A stretch of 64,000 nt of DNA from Portunus trituberculatus (Eukaryota > Arthropoda > Malacostraca > Decapoda > Portunidae), in contig NC_059303.1 in the NCBI RefSeq assembly GCF_017591435.1, positions 19,283,209 to 19,347,208 of the forward strand, given 5' to 3'. This document shows, piece after piece, positions 25,789 through 37,711 of the stretch (position 1 is the stretch's first letter; each line of letters begins with the position of its first letter). The notes below the pieces were generated by a model. It was not told where the DNA came from, did no database searches, and worked only from the letters and a program-made list of their open reading frames with translations. The position numbers were made by a program, and so were the translations under genes.

Positions 25789-25941
25789 GGTAAGCACAGT
25801 GCTGACTCGCACTTGAGTCACGTCTGGTACAGGCAGGAAGTAGTGCTCCTCCGTCCACACCAGCAGAGGCTTCTCCCCTAACACGAAAGTCATCTCAGAC
25901 CAATCCAGCACCACGTCTGCAGTTTTGTTGTCTTCCTTTTC
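25789..25941 (-). CDS. Candidate internal exon, unidentified gene
   Basis: On the minus strand a pyrimidine-rich acceptor (TTCTATTTGAAAG) and a consensus donor (ACC|GTAAGT) enclose exactly 51 open codons, phase 0 on both sides: EKEDNKTADVVLDWSEM, then TFVLGEKPLLVWTEE, HYFLPVPDVTQVRVSTVLT. Composition is that of a folded, beta-rich domain. The following exon candidate at 13026 also takes phase 0. The family is unknown to me. Confidence 0.55.
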
Positions 25942-26607
25942 CTTTCAAATAGAAGAAAAATCAACGAAAGAAAGAGAGAGAGAGAGAGAGAGATGCTGAA
26001 CAAGTTAATATGATATACATGCAAAAACATATCCTTGTTTTTTTTTTATTATTATTATTATTCTAATTATTTTGATAGTTTAATTAGCATGTCACTTCCC
26101 ACAGTGACCATTCCCATACCCACAATGCATCTACCACTTGGAGGAAGAGACTGTGAAGAGACACTTGACGAAGTTACCGTTACTCCTGCAAGGACTCTTT
26201 CAATCGGTAAGGGACAGAGATGGTTTTCTTTTATGTATTTATCTTTTCTTTCTCTTTTAGCTAGACTGATGATCCGATGCAGACGAGCCCTGCAATGACA
26301 ATAAAGTATATGAGGCGTTGTTTCATGGTGTCCTTGTAATGAAGGGGGGGGTAATAAAAGACAATTATTTAACTTGTAGAAGAAATTTTGAAGCTTTATT
26401 TTTAGTAAACGGTAGCGGCAGCTGATCTAATGGCACTGGTTATAATTTAAATGGTTATCATAAGAATGCAAATTCACAATTCTTTTATATAAATTTAATT
26501 AGAGGAAATAAACTGATTGAATGACACCAAGAGAACTTTTTCTCCCGACAATCACGTTCGTTTCGACTTACAGCCCAGTCCACCAGAAGAGGATATATAC
26601 CACTCAC

Positions 26608-26721
26608 CACAAAGTAAATACAAGCAAGAATAATTGCATAGTATAATCCACTACTGCACACAACCTTACTGGACTTTTTCTTTTCACCTGTGTGGTTCTT
26701 ACGCCAACACACACAATTCAC
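26608..26721 (-). CDS. Candidate first exon with membrane segment
   Basis: From ATG at 26721 (minus) 38 codons read MNCVCWRKNHTGEKKKSSK, then a hydrophobic stretch LYYAIILACIYFV, ending at a consensus donor GTG|GTGAGTGG in phase 0. It would splice in phase with the exon at 25941. This is speculative: a signal anchor followed by an extracytoplasmic domain. Confidence 0.3.
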
Positions 26722-27188
26722 ATAATGTAGTTCCTTAATTTCTCAATAACAGTAACTTAACTTGGTCTGTGGGTCGGAATACACTGTTTTTGTGGGAGAA
26801 ATGTACCAAGTGGTGCCATTCCCTCAAGCAAACTAATTTAACCTTGTCTTGGGGGGCCTCGTTACACCGTTTTTTTTTTGGGGGGTGGGGGAGAAGGACG
26901 TACAGTGGTTGGTGACGGTGCCCCCCCACCCTCCTATTTTTCAACACTGCGGTCAAATAAATAATTGGGGGACTCGGATCCTCCCTCTCCCCAAATTATT
27001 GGCAGTCGTCACAATATGACTGTCACAGACGTAATTAAAGAGTATTTGATTGACATTATGAATGGTATTACATTGATGGAAGAGCTCAGTTTTCCCTCTG
27101 CCGACTAGAGTGAAAAACTCGTGTGTTAAGCTTCTAATTACGTAGCAATTGAATTTATTTATTTATTCATTTTTTATTTATTCACAGC
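26722..27188. other. Unique DNA with a degenerate duplication
   Basis: Positions ~26757-26905 hold two related blocks (ACTTGGTCTGTGGGTCGG... and ACCTTGTCTTGGGGGGCC..., each followed by TTACACCGTT/ACACTGTTT and GGGAGAA). No gene is recognised. Confidence 0.4.
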
Positions 27189-27470
27189 TTGACTACCTTT
27201 TTTCTCTCTTCATCCAGTAGCATCCTCCTGCTGAGTCGGAAGGACGTATTATCACATTCCGTTGTTTACATGAGTGGCAGTCCCTACAAGTGGAAATCAG
27301 AAGTGATTTGGAGTGATCACGCCTGCTCAGTGGCTACTGAAGGAGGTCTAAGCCCGTTTTGCCAGCCACAAATAGGGCTGGAGACTAAAAATAAGCGCCC
27401 CTGCCTGGGTCTACTGGTGGCTGCCACCACAACAAAGGAATCCTTACACGTGGTCCCATCACAAAGGACT

Positions 27471-28522
27471 ATGTCCGTCGAGGACGCTGCTGTGGTGGAG
27501 GTAGGCGTAGCAGCCCTGGAGGACATGGAGATTGTCGAGGAGCCTCGTCCTGCACCATCTGCCAAGGAAAGCCACCAGGTTACTGCTGCTGGTGATCAGT
27601 CTTCCTATCGACATGTACCTGACCATAAACAAAGACGCCGCCTGCTTTTCCCTGCTGGCCATGGGAAGACGGCCAGTGAGCTTTTCAGCTGGTTTGCAGT
27701 CCTGCTGAAACAACACCCAGACCTGCAGCCACTCTACAAGGAGGGACGGAACCAGCCTTATATCACAGTCAGCATTGACTCCTCCTTCTATGCCACCCTG
27801 GTGAGTGAGGGCTTCCTGGGCCTTGTTATGGAGTGCCCTGGTGAGGAAGGCACTCACCCTGTCATTATCCATGGTGTGGCGACCCACATCAATGTCAACC
27901 TCATTGAAGTACCAGCCGGATTCCATGGGCTGAAGAGGAGAATGGTGGGGCAGATGCCAAGGCCCCAACTGTTGGGAGTAGTGACAGAGAGGGTGCCCAG
28001 TGAGGTGCATCTCCTGGGCCTTGGACGTCAGCCAGTGGAGCGTTACACGCCAGAACCAGACTGCAGTCGCTGGGGACACAAGGAGTGGCGTTGCCAGTCT
28101 GCCCCTCGCTGCAGATACTGTGCTGGCCCCCATAAGTCAGCACAGTGCCTGGATAAGATCAAGGAGGACACCAAAATTCCTCCTCGCTGCTGCAATTGTG
28201 GGGGCGACCACAACGCCCACTCCACCCTCTGTACTGTCAGGCCTCGGCCCCAAAGGGAGTCTGCCACGGATGAGGTGAGTCACCCCAGGCTTGTGTTACG
28301 CCAGGCTCCACCTCCCCAGACCAACGCCTGGGCGACGAACCCCTCCTTCTCAGCCGGTGCCCCTCCCCTGTCCCAGCCTTCCTGCCCCACAACTGGCACT
28401 TCGACTACACCTGCCGTGTTCTCACCTTTGCCACAGCGCACTGCTACAGTGCCCCCTGTGCCTCCAAACACAGTGCCCCAGCCAGACAGGAACTGCCTGC
28501 CACCGATGCCACCCATCAGCTA
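27471..28522 (+). pseudogene. I-group LINE ORF1 (gag-like, CCHC)
   Basis: An open frame from an ATG at 27471 (MSVEDAAVVEVGVAALEDME; the same frame is open upstream to 27189) to TAA at 28520. The middle holds LFSWFAVLLKQHPDLQP. The nucleic-acid-binding part has three knuckles: a partial one (DCSRWGHKEWRC), CRYCAGPHKSAQC and CCNCGGDHNAHSTLC. A Pro-rich tail follows. In the next ~500 bases the natural C-terminus (DVAGEWTLVSHKKKRCSS) is found in another frame, so the ORF1 is frameshifted after the Pro-rich part. Confidence 0.8.
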
Positions 28523-29042
28523 ATGGCGGTGGTGAGTGCACTAGCTGCCAAAGTGGACAACCTGTCTGCAACAGTCTCTGGTCTTAGTAACGAGTTTGTC
28601 ACCTTCAAGAACCAGCAGCACACAGTATGCAGTGGGACCTCCACTGTGGCCCCAACCCTATCTCCAGCGAGCAGTGCTCAGCGGGGCCAAGGAGAGAGTA
28701 AAGTGTGTCAGCATAGCCTGTGCGACCCACCCAAGAAAAAGGACAATGCTGCAGGGCAGTGTGCAACTGCTGCTGCACCCTCACCGAGGATACCCCCATC
28801 AAAGGGGCCACACGACAACCCCAGAGCCCCTCAGGGATGGCCCATGCTCCCCCTGCCTCAGAGAGCAAGTCACCTAAGGCAGACTGTGATGAGGATGTTG
28901 CAGGTGAATGGACATTGGTCAGCCACAAGAAGAAGCGCTGCTCCAGCCCAATTCCAGCCCGGACTGCCAGCCCCAAGCCAGACCAGGGACATCTGATGGC
29001 AGCCATACAGATGCTGACGGAGCAAATGTCTCATCACTTATG

Positions 29043-29805
29043 ATCACTTATGCCTATTACGCCGTCAAGTTAGGCAAGTCAACAGCTCCTGGCAAGGATG
29101 GCATCACTTATGATAACCTCAATGCTCTCCTGGAGGTAAAGGTAGACAACCCTATCTTGGATTTATTTAACATGTCTCTCACTGCAGGCAAGCTTCCCCA
29201 CTCGTGGAAAACAGCCATCATCATCCCAATCCCCAAAGGTGATGGCACCTTTCGCCCTAATTCTCTCACCATCTGTCTGTGCAAGATGATGGAACGGGTA
29301 ATATTGAACAGGCTTATATACAAGGTGGGCCATGTACTCTCTGGCAATGTACATGGCTTCCTAAAAGGTCACTCTACAAGTCACTGTTTTGTTGAGTGTC
29401 TTATAAATAAGGATGCTACCTGCAGAGCTTTCGTTGATCTCAAGGGTACCTTCGACAAGGCCAACAAAGATGTTATTATGGAGGAACTTATTCTCAAAGG
29501 TGTCAAAGGTAGATTATTAGGATGGATCAGGGACTATTTGTACAATAGAACAGCACAGATTTGGTTTCAAGGTGCAGTCTCCTCTGAGGAAGACTTTGAG
29601 CTTGGAACACCACAGGGTGGAGTCTTTAGTTCAATGCTTTTCAATGTTTTAATGGACAAAATTGCGCGCTGTTCCTTTCCGCAGGGCACCCAGGTTCTCA
29701 TTTATGCTGATGACATACTCCTCCAATGCCCCACACCCAGGATTCTCCAGTTAGCTTTGTCACAACTGGCAGCGTTGTGTGTCCAAATGGGACTAGTGAT
29801 AAATG
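29043..29805 (+). pseudogene. I-group LINE reverse transcriptase, 5' part
   Basis: The RT starts abruptly after a duplicated ATCACTTATG. It covers KSTAPGKDGITYDNL, LPHSWKTAIIIPIPKGDG, CKMMERVILNRL, FVDLKGTFDKAN, GTPQGGVFSSMLFNVLMDKI and LIYADDILLQ (YADD box present), and is cut at VIN by a SINE. The conserved RPISL motif is altered to RPNSL. No endonuclease domain precedes it. Confidence 0.85.
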
Positions 29806-30029
29806 GCCGCCGTGGTACAGTGGAACCATGCGTACTTTGGGATCCTAGAGGTCTCCAAGCGCACGGGTTCGAATCCTGTCCACGGTCTGAGTGTAGGTTG
29901 GGCTTCCTCACTCGGGGTAACGGTTTCCTAGCGGGTGGGCTTTAAGATAGGAGGTACCCTAAAAAGTATCCCCTTTAGCCCATAAATTCCCGTGAAAAAG
30001 CCCACATGGTATAAACAAAAAAAAAAAAA
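29806..30029 (+). mobile_element. tRNA-derived SINE, family C
   Basis: The tRNA-like head has GTGGTACAGTGGAA (A box), a long variable arm and GGTTCGAATCC (B box, leucine/serine-like). The body ends in a poly-A run. A short duplication AAATG flanks it (29801-29805, 30030-30034). Removal restores the RT reading VINECKTKFQAK. Confidence 0.88.
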
Positions 30030-30125
30030 AAATGAATGTAAGACAAAATTTCAAGCTAAAGGGAAGGTCTCTCGGCTGCCCACTGTAAACAATGTTCCCA
30101 TCCCTAGAGTTCATATACACAAGTA

Positions 30126-31014
30126 CAGGCAACCCCCGCTTAACGAAGGTTCACACAACGAAATTTCGCTACAACGAAGGTTTAATTTTACTACCATCTG
30201 CTCGTTTAACGAACATCAAACTCGCTTTAACGAAGTTTTATCCAGATCATTCTTTCCAAGTTTGAAAGTCCCACCGTATCACACAAGCTGACAGGCTTTT
30301 GAATACACCAGCGCCTCTCGTGGACAACACGCGCACCACTCACTCCCTATGTTCAAAACAATAACAGCGTCAGCAGCAGCTCGTCTTCCCTCGCTCAACT
30401 TACCACCAAAACGCCCTGTAATGTCGCCTAGTGTTGCTAAGAAGACCAGGAAGTCTCTTACTCTCGAAGTGAAGCATAATATTATTCACAGATACGAGAG
30501 AGACGAGAAAACTAAAAGCATTGCTCGCCACCATCTTGACTCCATCTACTGTCTCTACTATTTTCAAGTCAGCAGACTCTATTAAGAAGGCTGGTGAGAC
30601 CGTATCTTCCTTGCAAACTAAAAGAACCACCTGAACTCGCGACTCTACAATGGATAAAATGGAAAGCCTTGTGGAAATGTGGTACATAAGTTTTGTATGT
30701 GATACAATGATGCGCCCTTTGTTTACATTCCACAGGTTGCCGGTTAGTGTCTTTCCCGTTTCACTCTCCCTCCCTTCATAAATTTAAGATCATCAACATT
30801 ATAAAGTTACGTACATATATACATTAGTGTACATTATAATGACTTAGATTAAACTGCCTAAATCTTTAACTTCATAATTTTTACTTTCATTAAACCTTTC
30901 ACTGCACTATGATGCACTCTCGCTTTGTTTACCCTCAATGGAAGTTCAAGTCAGGGGTTAAACTTGTTATAATCGGTTCGCTTAACGAAGTTTCGCTCAA
31001 AGAGGGGTTGCCTG
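30126..31014 (+). mobile_element. Tigger/pogo-like element, family B, copy 1
   Basis: Ends CAGGCAACCCCCGCTTAACG and its imperfect inverse (AGAGGGGTTGCCTG) lie between TA dinucleotides. From 30421 the DNA-binding start of a Tigger/CENP-B-type transposase is visible: KKTRKSLTLEVKHNIIHRYE, SIARHH, then KSADSIKKAGETV in another frame. The catalytic domain is missing. It is inserted in the RT of the I-group LINE. Confidence 0.93.
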
Positions 31015-31016
31015 TA

Positions 31017-32480
31017 CCTGGGTGTTCAGATGAGCTTCAGGAAGTCTCCTCAAACCGTCCACTATGTTCAAGACCTCTGTCTGCCATAGCTAGCAAACAG
31101 GGGCCTGGGGACTGTCATTCCAGTCCTAAGAATGTTCTATGTATCTGTCATATGCTCCCTTATTGATTATGCCACCCATGTTTTAATACAGTTTAGTGCA
31201 GCCCAACTCCGTCCCTTGGAGCTTGTTCAGAATGAAGCCATGCGGATAATCTTGGGATGCCCCAGGACTGCACGGATTGAAGTCCTCAGAGCTGAACTGC
31301 ACCTGACCAGTATTGTGTGTAGGGTACAGGAAATTACTTGTCGCACAATTAGTCGGATGCTATGCACGGGCTCTGACTCTCTAAAGGGATCACTGACCCC
31401 CCCTGTATCATGATCCTTGCATTCCTACAACAACATACCTCAGGAAGATCTTGGGAGTACTGACAAGTGTAGGTGTAGCCAAGGCCTGTATTAATGTTGT
31501 TATGTCACTGCTACAACCCGCCTGGAACCCTCATCTTGTCAGTATTGATATTCAATCTCTGCATCAGTCCAAGAGGGACTGGCTCCCTCATGTGCTGCAA
31601 GACATGTTCATGAATAAATTGTCCAAGTACCCACACGTTCAGGCTATTCATGTTTATTGTGATGGGTCAGTCAATGGCAGCAGGTCTGGATGTGGGGCTG
31701 TTCATCCGTGACTACATCCCTGCCAATCTCTACACCGACACTGAGGTTTCCAGGCGGCTCCTTGCACACGTCTTCCACTAGAGCAGAACTGTATGCTGTA
31801 CTGGAGGCACTCCATATTGTGGCACCTCTCTACGTATAAGAATGTACATTTCTTTATTGACAGTCAGGCTGCATTGTATGCCCTTCAATCCACCTCCCCC
31901 ATGGACTGTGATCTAGTTAATAAGTGTCTTGATCTCATCCACACCCTAGAAGGTGCTGGTGCCATAGGTAGTCCATTTCATCTGGATTGCCTCTCATGTG
32001 GGTATCTCACTAAATGAAAAAGCAGACCGCCTTGCTCAGTGTGCCCTAAAAGATGACACAGTGGACCCTGGCACTGAGTACACTCTGAGTTATGTTAAGA
32101 GTAGCATTAAGAACTTTGCAGATAGTAGCATTAGTGATCAGTTGGAGCTTTGTTGTCATAGGGGCAGTAGCACTAGTCTTCACTATGCACGTGTCTCCCA
32201 GAGCTGTGCTTATACCTACGGGAGACACACTACATCACATGACAGGGTGGCAATGAGGCTCAGATTAGGCTACAAATACTTTTGGGAAGCCAGTGCTTCT
32301 CCTGGTGTGTGCTGCACCAAGGGGACACACTTTGCGTCACTATATCATGGAATGTTCTCTCATTGCTAAATTTAGGCCACAAGGTCAACATGACTTGTAT
32401 AGCCTCATTGACCACCTCCTAGACTCAACCACTCTCAGGGATATACTCAGGGAATATCCTCAGTTTGCTCCCAGACTTTA
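31017..32480 (+). pseudogene. I-group LINE: RT end, RNase H and C-terminus
   Basis: Continues the element after the Tigger insertion: VSVICSLIDYATHVLIQF, LVQNEAMRIILGCPRTA (thumb), then RNase H in pieces: IHVYCDGSVNGSRSGCG (first Asp), RAELYAVLEALHIVAP (Glu, in a shifted frame), NVHFFIDSQAALYALQS (second Asp) and HVGISLNEKADRLA (final catalytic region). At least four frameshifts separate them. The C-terminus includes a Cys/His segment near 32310-32360. Confidence 0.8.
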
Positions 32481-32660
32481 GGATGTTTATGCAATAAGGT
32501 GTGCAATATCTGTATTTATTTATTGAAGTACTTGTATTCTTGTTATGTATACTGTCTATTGTTATATTTTTGATACTATAACCTTAAGTCTTTGCACAGG
32601 GGGTGGATGGCAAGTTCCATCCTCCTCCTTTGTTGTAATTATTCATTAATTCAACAATAA

Positions 32661-33356
32661 ATAAGTATTTAAGCTTAAATGATCAAATAAATGAGGCTGT
32701 GAGAGTGGCAAGGTATAATCTGAGAAACATTGCTTTCATAAGGAGATATTTGGATGAATATTCTGTCGTCTCTGATTCAAAATCATGTAATAGCGAAGCT
32801 GGACTACTGCAACTCCTTATATTATAACCTGCCAAATTATCAACTAAGGAAATTACAACTGACAATGAATAGGGCTGCCAGAGTGATAAAATATGTTTCA
32901 CCTCGCGACAGAATAACCCCTGTACTCATTGAGTTGCATTGGTTACCGAAAAAGGCTCGTATTGCTTATAAAATTTGTGTGTTAACTTATCAAGTCATGA
33001 CTACTGGAAAACCTGTTTATTTAAGAAAGTTATTGCATCCATTTGAGGTTAGGACAAGTGTTGTAGTGAGGCATGCAGCAGATGAGTACAGGCTAAATGA
33101 GCCAAAATGTAACACAGATACGGGTTTCAGAGCCTTTCAAGTGTGTGCTCCAAGACTGTACAATAGGCTTCCAGTGCAGGTCAAGGCCAGCAATAGCATT
33201 GAACTTTTTAAGAAAAGACTAAAGACAAATTTATTCAGGGATGCCTATGATATGTCGGATATGACTGTCACTCAACATTGTAGTACTGTGTAAGATTTTA
33301 ATGTGCATTTTTTTGTTTGATTACTTAAACTACATAATATGTATAGCTAGATTTTA

Positions 33357-33412
<56 letters not shown>

Positions 33413-33600
33413 TCAGTTTTTACAATATTTTATATAGTACTATGCTAGGTATTGTTCATATTTGTATTTTTTTATTTAATTACTATAGAATATAGGCTCT
33501 GCAGAGCGCCACTAGTTGGTGGAGCAGGGTCTGAATGTAATGACAAAGAAAGAATAAAGAATAAATGTATCAATCAATCAATCAATCTCTCTTCGTCAGA
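32661..33600 (+). mobile_element. CR1/L2-like LINE, 3' end
   Basis: Coding starts 5' truncated with QINEAVRVARYNLRNIAFI, a stop, then from 32754 a 179-codon frame: IQNHVIAKLDYCNSLYYNLP, LQLTMNRAARVIKYVSPRDR, IELHWLPKKARIAYKICVLT, FRAFQVCAPRLYNRLPVQVK and KKRLKTNLFRDAYDM to TAA at 33291. These are the thumb and C-terminal motifs of L2/Daphne-type LINEs. The 3' UTR contains a TG run (33360) and ends in (CAAT)n repeats near 33565-33590. Confidence 0.88.
33360..33411. repeat. (TG)n microsatellite
   Basis: A TG run inside the 3' UTR of the LINE. Confidence 0.96.
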
Positions 33601-33902
33601 CCGTCAGACTTCCGTTCTGTCGGTCTGTCTGTGCGTATGTCTGTGATATCCCACGTGCGTCGTAGTTACATTTTAAGTTAATGATTAATAACTTAATATT
33701 AAGTGTCCCCCCCCCGGCACTACAGTTTCCATGTTATTTATCATTAAATAATGAATGGTTTTGTAAGCTGCCAAATCGCAATTAACTCTGTGCCGCAACG
33801 CCCAGCTCAAAAAATTATTAATTACATACACGCACACATATGTGTGCTAGTGGCAATCAAAGCGCTTTAAGGATCCTGTAATAACATTGTTCTTTACCTC
33901 AC

Positions 33903-34027
33903 CTTTTACCACTCCAGGGAGCTGGGTAAGGGTCCTGAACGGTGTGGAATACATTTTGACAGATCTCCTCCTTCATGAAGTTATCAACAGACATCTGCGT
34001 CAGGTTCACTGTCTCACTGTTTCCCAT
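33903..34027 (-). CDS. Candidate first coding exon, unidentified gene
   Basis: From ATG at 34027 (context GACAATGG) the minus strand reads MGNSETVNLTQMSVDNF, MKEEICQNVFHTVQDPYP, APWSGK and ends at a consensus donor AAAAG|GTGAGG in phase 2. The composition is clearly protein-like and no repeat family matches. It could be the start of the gene whose later exons are proposed at 25789, 13910 and 12757, but phases do not join directly, so further exons would be needed. Confidence 0.5.
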
Positions 34028-34155
34028 TGTCACTGATGAGTGATGAATGCATGTTGTTTTCTGGCTCACGTGCTGCCAGGAACTGCTGAGATAAGATTAT
34101 GAAGATAACTGAATTATACATGTAGAGTTGCCGATAAGGTTGACTGCAGAGTTTC

Positions 34156-34799
<644 letters not shown>

Positions 34800-35360
34800 A
34801 CCCTGGCTGAAGGACGAGTGACTTGGTGTGCGAGGAACCAGGGAGTCTGCGATTGACTACATGCTAGTGAATGGGAGAATGCGTGAAATTGTTGACCGTA
34901 TGTGGATAGATGAAGATGGAATGATTGACAGTCTCAGACTATAACATGCTGGTGCTAGAATGTAAGTTGAATGGAAAAGACGGAACCAATGCCAAGGTCA
35001 AGAGGAAAAAGTGGAGGTTGAGAGATGCAGGATGGGAAAATTTCTAGGTGGACTTGAGCGAGAGACGATGGGAGGATGAGAGCAAAGTGTGCCAGATGTG
35101 TGACGTAGGAGAGGATGAGACGGTGGAGCATGTGGTGCTGGAGTGTGTGAAGTATGCCAGAGACAGGTATGACATGATGCAAGTGGTGCTGAGGGAGCTG
35201 GGGCATGACAAAGTGGAGATGACAGGAAGGGAATGGATGGTGGTGCTGCTGGGACTCTGTGGGGAGACGAATGAAAAGATGATTGAGGCTGTAAAAGAGT
35301 TCCTGGAGAGAATGTGGCGTGCTAGATGCAGGAACTAGTGGTGTGAAAGATGGTGATTGC

Positions 35361-35397
<37 letters not shown>

Positions 35398-35436
35398 CTA
35401 CAGGCGCTGCCGATACAAAAGCCTGACTCAGATCTT
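34800..35436 (+). mobile_element. RTE-like LINE, internally deleted copy
   Basis: The endonuclease end (GVCDYMLVNGRMREIVDRMW, then a broken SDHNMLVLECKL) is joined to the C-terminal zinc-finger region (SKVCQMCDVGEDETVEHVV, ECVKYARDRYDMMQ, REWMVVLLGLCGE, FLERMWRARCRN, stop at 35336). The whole RT is deleted. After a T-rich tract the 3' tail (CAGGCGCTGCCGATAC) runs into the tail of the next, oppositely oriented copy. Confidence 0.75.
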
Positions 35437-37084
35437 GATCTTGATTCTACAGGTGTCCCAGAATTTCTCCTGAGACAGGCCTTAGTATCGGCAGCTCCTG
35501 TAGGGGATAAAAAGAAAAAAAAGGCGGCAAGAACCTAAACCAGACACCATCCTTAATACTACTAATCCCTGCATCTGGCACTCCACATTATCTCCAGGAA
35601 CTCCTTGACAGCTTCTATCATCCTTTCATTCGTGTCTCCACACAGTCCCAGCAGCAACACCATCCATTCTCTTCCAGTCTTCTCTACCCTGGCATCCCGA
35701 GTTCCCTCAGCACCACTTGCATCATCTCATTTCTGTCTCTGGCATACTTCACACACTCCAGCATCACATGCTCCACCGTCTCGTCCTCTCCCATGTCACA
35801 CATCTGGCACACTTTGCTGCAGGACTCTGACCATCTGTAATTCCTTGCATTCACATTCATGCACTGTGCCCTAGCTCGGAAGAGAGGTCACCCCCCAGGC
35901 TGCCATCATACCACTTTTCATACATTGGGGCCTCTTTCTCCCTATACCACTCCAGAGTACTCTTTTGTTCCATCCTAGTCCTCCATTCGCTCAGTCCAAT
36001 ACACTTCACCCTTCTGTCTATCTCTCTTCCACTTCCTTACATCCCAGTCTGGGCCCTCTCCATTTCCAACTCGCTGGAACGGCCAACTAGTTTCCAGACC
36101 ACTCTTTACTACCATCCTGACACACTTTTTCCCCCATCTGCTATTCCTAACATTCCATAGAAACACCTTCCTAACTATTCTTGCATCATTCATTCGTTCT
36201 AGCCTAGCCTTGAATCTCAGTGTTGCCTTCACATGCCTCTCTCTGAAGGTACTCCATCACATGTCTCCCCTTAATGCCTCTATTGCTGCATACCCTGGTG
36301 CATTTAGAGCCATTCTTGCTACTCTGTTCTGTCATATTTCTAGCTTCTCTAATTCACTTTCATTCCACGTCATCACAGCCATACCATACATGATGCTTGG
36401 AACAGCCACGGTCTTCCAAACTTCTCGCAGCACATCATACTTGCTGGCTCTCATCCTTGCTGCACTTCCTAGCCGACCCACCCACTGGTTCACCAAACTC
36501 ATCTTTTCATTCTTTGCTTTCACACAGCCATATAGACTCATCCACATCCCCAGATACTTGTATTCCTCAGCCTGTTGCACCTCATTTTCTCTCAGTCTCC
36601 ACACCAAGTTTCTTTCATCATCTGACCTATTCACAACCGTCACCTTGCTCTTCTCACTGCTGAATCTCACCCCAAAGTCTCTTCCATAGTCATCTACAAC
36701 ATCCATGAGACTTTGGAGTTCCTCTGCTGATTCACTCATGACTACCACATCATCTGCATACAAGAGCACACATACCCTATCATTCCCCACCTTTACTCTT
36801 GCATTCATCCTTCTCATTCTGGCAGCCAGTTCTTCTGTATATAAACTGAAGAGGGTTGGTGACAAAATACAACCCTGCCTGACTCCTCTTTCACTCTTTA
36901 CCCAGTCTGTTTCTATGTCTCCTAGTCTATATCTAGCTCTTGTGTCCACATACATACTTTGCACTATACTAACTATCTTTGAACTCAGTCCGATCTTTTC
37001 TAAGACTCTGCCTAACATTCTTCTATTCACCCTGTCATATGCTTTCTCTATATCCAGAAGAAATTCTGCGTCTGAGTCCCGCAG
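35437..37084 (-). pseudogene. RTE-like LINE RT to C-terminus, minus strand
   Basis: From 37084 leftwards: AEFLLDIEKAYDRVNRRM, RGVRQGCILSPTLFSLYTEE, VCVLLYADDVVVMSES (YADD box), SEKSKVTVVNRSDDER, YKYLGMWMS, MRASKYDVLREVWKTVAVPS in one 268-residue frame, then after stops RFKARLERMNDARIVRKVFL, the CQMCDMGEDETVEHV finger and a 3' tail with (GATCTT)n. It is 5' truncated within the RT and has several stops after 36332. Confidence 0.85.
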
Positions 37085-37480
37085 CAAGGTGTGCCAGATG
37101 TGTGACATGGGGGAGGACGAGACGGTGGAGCATGTCATGCTGGATTGTGAGAAGTATGAGAGAGACAGGCATGAGATGATGCAAGTGATCTTGAGTGAAT
37201 TAGAGCATAATAGGAATGAAAGAGTGGAGAAGACAGGAAGGGAATGGATGGTGTTGCTGCTGGGACTGTGTAGAGAGACGAGTGAAAGGATGATGGAGGA
37301 TGTGAAGGAGTATCTAGAAAGAATGTGGCGAGCGAGGTGTAGGGATCATTAACGAAGAGAAATGCTACTTTTTTTCTGTTTTGTCTTTTTTGCCCTCTAT
37401 AGTGGAGCAGCCGATCCAAAGGCCTGGCTCTGGAGCAATCTCTTGCCACCTGTAGCATCAAGATCAAGATCAAGACACGC
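37085..37480 (+). mobile_element. RTE-like LINE, 3' end (head-to-head with previous)
   Basis: Open frame from SKVCQMCDMGEDETVEHVM to MWRARCRDH and TAA at 37350, then a T-rich 3' UTR, CCTGTAGCATCAAGATC and (AAGATC)n. It abuts the truncated start of the minus-strand copy. Confidence 0.8.
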
Positions 37481-37711
37481 AACAGGAAGGACTGCTGGTG
37501 ATTATTTGACTCATACATGTATAGGCTTTTCTATTTTCGTAGGATTAAATGTATCTCCTGTTGCTCTTCTGTGAAAGGTGGCAATGTGTGACAGTGAGGG
37601 ACACATGAGTGATGCCTTTGCTGCCGTGCAGAGGCGGTCCTGGCTAGTTTTGCAACTGGGCGAACAATCCATTGGCCCAAACCCTCCCCCGGGAAGGGAA
37701 GAGGTATTATT

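Larger units (their letters stand above)
27189..32660 (+). mobile_element. I-group non-LTR retrotransposon, doubly interrupted
   Basis: In order: ORF1 with CCHC knuckles (27471-28520), ORF1 tail, RT (29050-29805, 30035-30120, 31020-31410), RNase H (31640-32130), C-terminal region to ~32480 and an AT-rich 3' end to ~32660. RNase H downstream of RT and a multi-CCHC ORF1 point to the I/Nimb group. A SINE (29806) and a Tigger element (30126) split the RT, and the endonuclease is missing. Confidence 0.85.

Noticed and set aside
26096..26214. + strand exon MSLPTVTIPIPTMHLPLGG... ending at TCG|GTAAGG
   Set aside because: One plausible donor, but the upstream acceptor is weak and there is no partner exon; kept out of the annotation.
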